Below are positions 62,271-64,000 of a stretch of DNA of 64,000 nucleotides, piece after piece. The DNA is from Pedobacter zeaxanthinifaciens. GTDB lineage: Bacteria > Bacteroidota > Bacteroidia > Sphingobacteriales > Sphingobacteriaceae. The stretch lies in assembly GCF_003313335.1 (NCBI RefSeq), contig NZ_QMHP01000007.1:1-64000 (forward strand), written 5' to 3'. Below the pieces are notes generated by a model. The model was not told the DNA's origin. It worked only from the letters and a program-made list of their open reading frames with translations, and did no database searches. Each line of letters starts with the position of its first letter. The stretch's first letter is position 1. Position numbers and translations under genes: made by a program.

Positions 62271-62394
62271 GCGCAGGCGGGGTTTTACTGCACTAAAACT
62301 TATTAGGTGCACAAAGCTTGAATTTAGCACTTCACTGTCATAGAAGTACGAAACTACCGCTTTTGCAAAACGGCTGTTATAGGGCGTTTTATTT

Positions 62395-62895
62395 CTATAT
62401 GTCAAGAGCAAATCTAACATTTAGATTTTTCGTTAGGATTAATTTTTCAAGAATATCCTTTGATTTTTTAGTGTTTATAGCTACCAATGCATTTACACAT
62501 TTCCTTAAAGTAGATTCGTTTTCATCGTCAAACTTTCGATAAATCTTGTCTTCCAATGCTATTTTTAAAAGTGCATCGCAATATCTTTCTTCTTTAAAGT
62601 CGCAAACTATTTCAACAATGTCTTCATGTTCTTCGTGCCACGTTTCAAGAATGATTTTATAGAAAATGTCGGAATAGTCCTTGTCCAACACATCTCGAAA
62701 TGCCATAGCAATAGAAAACTTTAATTTTTGGATATCCTTGTCGGCAACCGCAGATTCTAAAAATTGAAGATTTTCAGTCTTATAGGTTTTATTACTTGTC
62801 CAGAATTTTGTTAACATATCTTGCCTTTCAAACGGATTTTCGTTTGTCTTCAGATATGCTGAATATATGTCTGTCAATTCTTTTCTCTTAAACAC
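62395..62895 (-). CDS. HEAT-repeat-like helical protein (cassette unit)
   Basis: About 167 residues if started at the GTG at 62895. The frame is open to an ATG at 63003, but those 36 codons lie inside the attC-like hairpin and are rich in P, C and R, unlike the rest. The protein is all helical and acidic/basic mixed with leucine spacing like HEAT or ARM repeats (FLESAVADKDIQKLKFSIAMAFRDVL, YCDALLKIALEDKIYRKFDDENES, KCVNALVAINTKKSKDILEKLIL). Function unknown. It is bracketed by GTTATAGGGC/GCCCTATAAC. Confidence 0.7.
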   Translation of the reverse strand: MFKRKELTDIYSAYLKTNENPFERQDMLTKFWTSNKTYKTENLQFLESAVADKDIQKLKFSIAMAFRDVLDKDYSDIFYKIILETWHEEHEDIVEIVCDFKEERYCDALLKIALEDKIYRKFDDENESTLRKCVNALVAINTKKSKDILEKLILTKNLNVRFALDI

Positions 62896-62910
62896 GGTCT
62901 TTCTTAAATG

Positions 62911-63046
62911 CCCTATAACGGTTTCGGGCTTTGCGTTCGGGCGGGCTTCGGAGAACAAAACTGTCGGCCAGCACTGAACTTGAATAGAAGCACAAAGCTC
63001 CAAGTTTGCACGTCATCCCGCCTGACGCAAAACCCGTGTTAGCACC
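62911..63046 (-). other. attC-like hairpin recombination element
   Basis: On the + strand: CCCTATAAC (62911), arm 62925-62945 (CGGGCTTTGCGTTCGGGCGG then G), inner AACTTG (62977-62982), inner CAAGTT (63001-63006), arm 63017-63036 (CCCGCCTGACGCAAAACCCG) and GTTAGCACC (63038-63046). The outer arms pair over about 17 of 20 positions. AAC at one end and GTT at the other, with long imperfect arms, follow the plan of integron attC sites, though the 7-base core consensus is only partly matched. Orientation is uncertain. Confidence 0.65.
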
Positions 63047-63048
63047 AG

Positions 63049-63597
63049 TTATTTTCCCGTTAACCTGTTCCATATACTTTTTGGTTTAGTCTTGTCACGG
63101 AATTTTTCAACCACTTCGTCTGTCGGTAAGCCAAGATAACGTGTCGCATTATAAGCAACTAAATATTCTTTGTGATTTCTATAATCATTGTGCATTTCTG
63201 TAATTCGCTTATCCTTGAAGTCAGGCAAATAATATAAAACGTCAATGAGTTCATATTGGTTAGTTATTCTCGGCATTGTTTCAAGAACAATTTCAATCAT
63301 TTGTGTGTCTTGACATATTTGAAAAATTGAATGCGCAATAGTCACTTTCATTGAACCTTTGCTTTTGTCTAGCAAGTCATAAAGTTTCGGTAATGCGTCT
63401 TTTGATTTTATGTGTCCAAGTCCAACTATTGGCCAATTGTCTTTTAAGCTTGCTAATTTTATAAGTTCAACTTCTGCAATTTTAAGCTCCTCGTTAGTCA
63501 AGTTGTCAAGCAGGTCGAGAGGAACGCCGTCTTTTCTCTGTGCCCAAGAGTTAGCTTCCAAAAATTCTTTTCTAAATATGCCGAGATTATTTGTCAC
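63049..63597 (-). CDS. HEAT-repeat-like helical protein (cassette unit)
   Basis: 182 residues, GTG start. The sequence has repeated helices with leucine/isoleucine spacing (ELIKLASLKDNWPIVGLGHIKSKDALPKLYDLLDKSK, VTIAHSIFQICQDTQMIEIVLETM, LIDVLYYLPDFKDKRI, LVAYNATRYLGLP). Helical-repeat proteins of this kind are often immunity or adaptor proteins, but nothing proves that here. Bracketed by inverted 15-bp ends GTTAGCACCARTTAT at 63038-63052 and 63610-63624. Confidence 0.75.
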   Translation of the reverse strand: MTNNLGIFRKEFLEANSWAQRKDGVPLDLLDNLTNEELKIAEVELIKLASLKDNWPIVGLGHIKSKDALPKLYDLLDKSKGSMKVTIAHSIFQICQDTQMIEIVLETMPRITNQYELIDVLYYLPDFKDKRITEMHNDYRNHKEYLVAYNATRYLGLPTDEVVEKFRDKTKPKSIWNRLTGK

Positions 63598-63702
63598 TGT
63601 CGCCTTGCTATAATTGGTGCTAACTTATAAATTAAGTGTAATAAAACTACATAAAAGTACAAGAACTTGTTGGCTTTATTTAGTAATTATCTATACAATA
63701 GA

Positions 63703-63736
63703 ACAGAATGATTGGCTACTATTACCGAAATCTACA
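63703..63736 (+). repeat. 34-bp direct repeat, right copy
   Basis: ACAGAATGATTGGCTACTAT then TACCGAAATCTACA; 31 of 34 positions match 62237-62270. Distance between copies is 1466 bp. Confidence 0.9.
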
Positions 63737-63861
63737 AGCAATGCAAGTAGCATGATATATAGCCGTACTAGCCTTAGCCTAAACACACAATTATAAAGAA
63801 ATATAACATCTAGATACACCTTACAAGAACGCCTTAACAAATTAAAACTGGTTGCAATTTC

Positions 63862-63888
63862 GGCTAAAAAGCAAAAACCCACTCAGAT
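63862..63888 (+). repeat. 27-bp direct repeat, right copy
   Basis: GGCTAAAAAGCAAAAACCCA then CTCAGAT, matching 60904-60931 except for one base and one indel. It includes the left arm of the terminator at 63873-63908. Confidence 0.85.
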
Positions 63889-63908
63889 GATCTCTAAGTG
63901 GGTTTTTT
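63873..63908 (-). terminator. Terminator downstream of the tRNA fragment
   Basis: Stem AAAAACCCACT (63873-63883) and AGTGGGTTTTT (63897-63907). On the minus strand it follows the tRNA fragment directly, as a terminator does after a tRNA gene. Confidence 0.85.
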
Positions 63909-63925
63909 GCGGTCCGGACGGGACA
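63909..63925 (-). pseudogene. tRNA 3'-end fragment (tRNA-Asp-like), integration scar
   Basis: On the minus strand the sequence is GTCCCGTCCGGACCGC, the end of a tRNA with acceptor strand CCGGACC and discriminator G, as in bacterial tRNA-Asp (GTC). The base pairs needed upstream (rest of the T-arm, anticodon arm) are absent; unrelated DNA follows. This is typical of the displaced 3' end left when an integrative element inserts in a tRNA gene. Confidence 0.65.
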
Positions 63926-64000
63926 TTGAAAATACCCTTCAGACCTATTTAAACATCGTTTTTCTTGGAATGCTCACCAGATGCTCACCCAAAAGCCACA

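Larger units (their letters stand above)
61869..62394. other. Spacer with IS-end-like repeats and cassette end
   Basis: 526 bases without a convincing gene. Contents: three GTGGCCAC/GTGTCCAG repeats (61884-61939), the left copy of a 34-bp direct repeat (62237-62270), GCACAAAGCT shared with the attC-like element (62309-62318), and GTTATAGGGC (62376-62385), the 3' boundary of the cassette-like unit on the minus strand. Confidence 0.6.
63598..64000. other. Right-end spacer with repeats and probable integration site
   Basis: 403 bases. Contents: boundary sequence of the cassette unit (63610-63624), right copy of the 34-bp repeat, right copy of the 27/28-bp repeat within a terminator, and a tRNA 3'-end fragment. 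The last ~75 bases contain TGCTCACC twice (63972-63979 and 63983-63990). No gene seen; one could begin beyond the window. Confidence 0.6.

Noticed and set aside
62137..62343. 68-codon open frame on the + strand
   Set aside because: It runs through the 34-bp repeat and the cassette boundary sequence and resembles no known protein.
62896..63003. N-terminal extension of the HEAT-like gene to an ATG at 63003
   Set aside because: These codons lie in the attC-like hairpin and have a different composition; a GTG at 62895 fits better.

Overview
The window looks like a chromosomal segment of a Bacteroidota (Bacteroidetes) bacterium, most likely family Sphingobacteriaceae and Pedobacter-like. The evidence is a PorV/GldJ pair of the type IX secretion/gliding apparatus, a TonB-ExbB-ExbD-ExbD cluster, a complete nuoA-N cluster with a short NuoG, a GH109-type glycosidase, and several promoters of the Bacteroidetes form (TTTG, about 19 bp, TAnnTTTG). 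Shine-Dalgarno sequences are weak throughout, so start codons were chosen mainly from homology-like N-termini, signal peptides and spacing. Family assignments come from motif recognition by eye; no database search was run.

Layout. 1-5.8 kb is accessory DNA, all on the + strand: the 3' end of an S41 peptidase, an ADP-ribosylglycohydrolase, small membrane proteins and lipoproteins, a GNAT acetyltransferase, and a zinc-ribbon/TPR membrane protein paired with a HEFAH metalloprotease. 6.0-8.7 kb is a probable stress unit: ECF sigma factor, RskA-like anti-sigma, fasciclin protein and MsrB. 8.7-16 kb holds two hydrolases and an amidoligase-type biosynthetic cluster (alpha/beta hydrolase, ATP-grasp, GCS2-type carboxylate-amine ligase, class-I glutamine amidotransferase, second ATP-grasp-like protein). 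16-21 kb has a FeoB-associated protein, a Crp-like and an AraC-like regulator, an outer-membrane barrel protein and YceI. 21-29.7 kb is housekeeping: ispF, porV, gldJ, a biotin carrier protein, a DUF4159 protein, rsmE, a CNNM/CorC protein, ppa and dedA.

29.8-43.2 kb is the complex I operon (nuoA to nuoN, - strand), interrupted by a four-helix-bundle gene flanked by inverted repeats (between nuoF and nuoG) and by a palindromic repeat (between nuoI and nuoJ). Its promoter lies inside the terminator hairpin of the preceding operon (exbB-exbD-exbD-tonB-unknown-pstS-like-TPR, 43.3-49.3 kb). 49.5-56 kb holds pckA, a SUI1-type factor, a lipid kinase, metK behind a SAM-II-like riboswitch, an orphan ExbD, a Cu/Zn SOD and a small conserved protein. 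56-61 kb holds a LacI regulator, a GH109-type enzyme, a metallo-beta-lactamase-fold hydrolase and an AraC regulator.

The right end (60.9-64 kb) is accessory again. It has a secreted protein of unknown function, two small helical (HEAT-like) genes each bracketed by its own inverted terminal sequence and separated by a 136-bp hairpin resembling an integron attC site, and two nested sets of direct repeats. The last 100 bases carry a terminator next to a 17-bp fragment matching a tRNA 3' end (probably tRNA-Asp), which looks like the edge of an integrated element lying beyond the window. Half-sites resembling the attC-like element also follow genes at the left end, so both ends may be cassette-type DNA.
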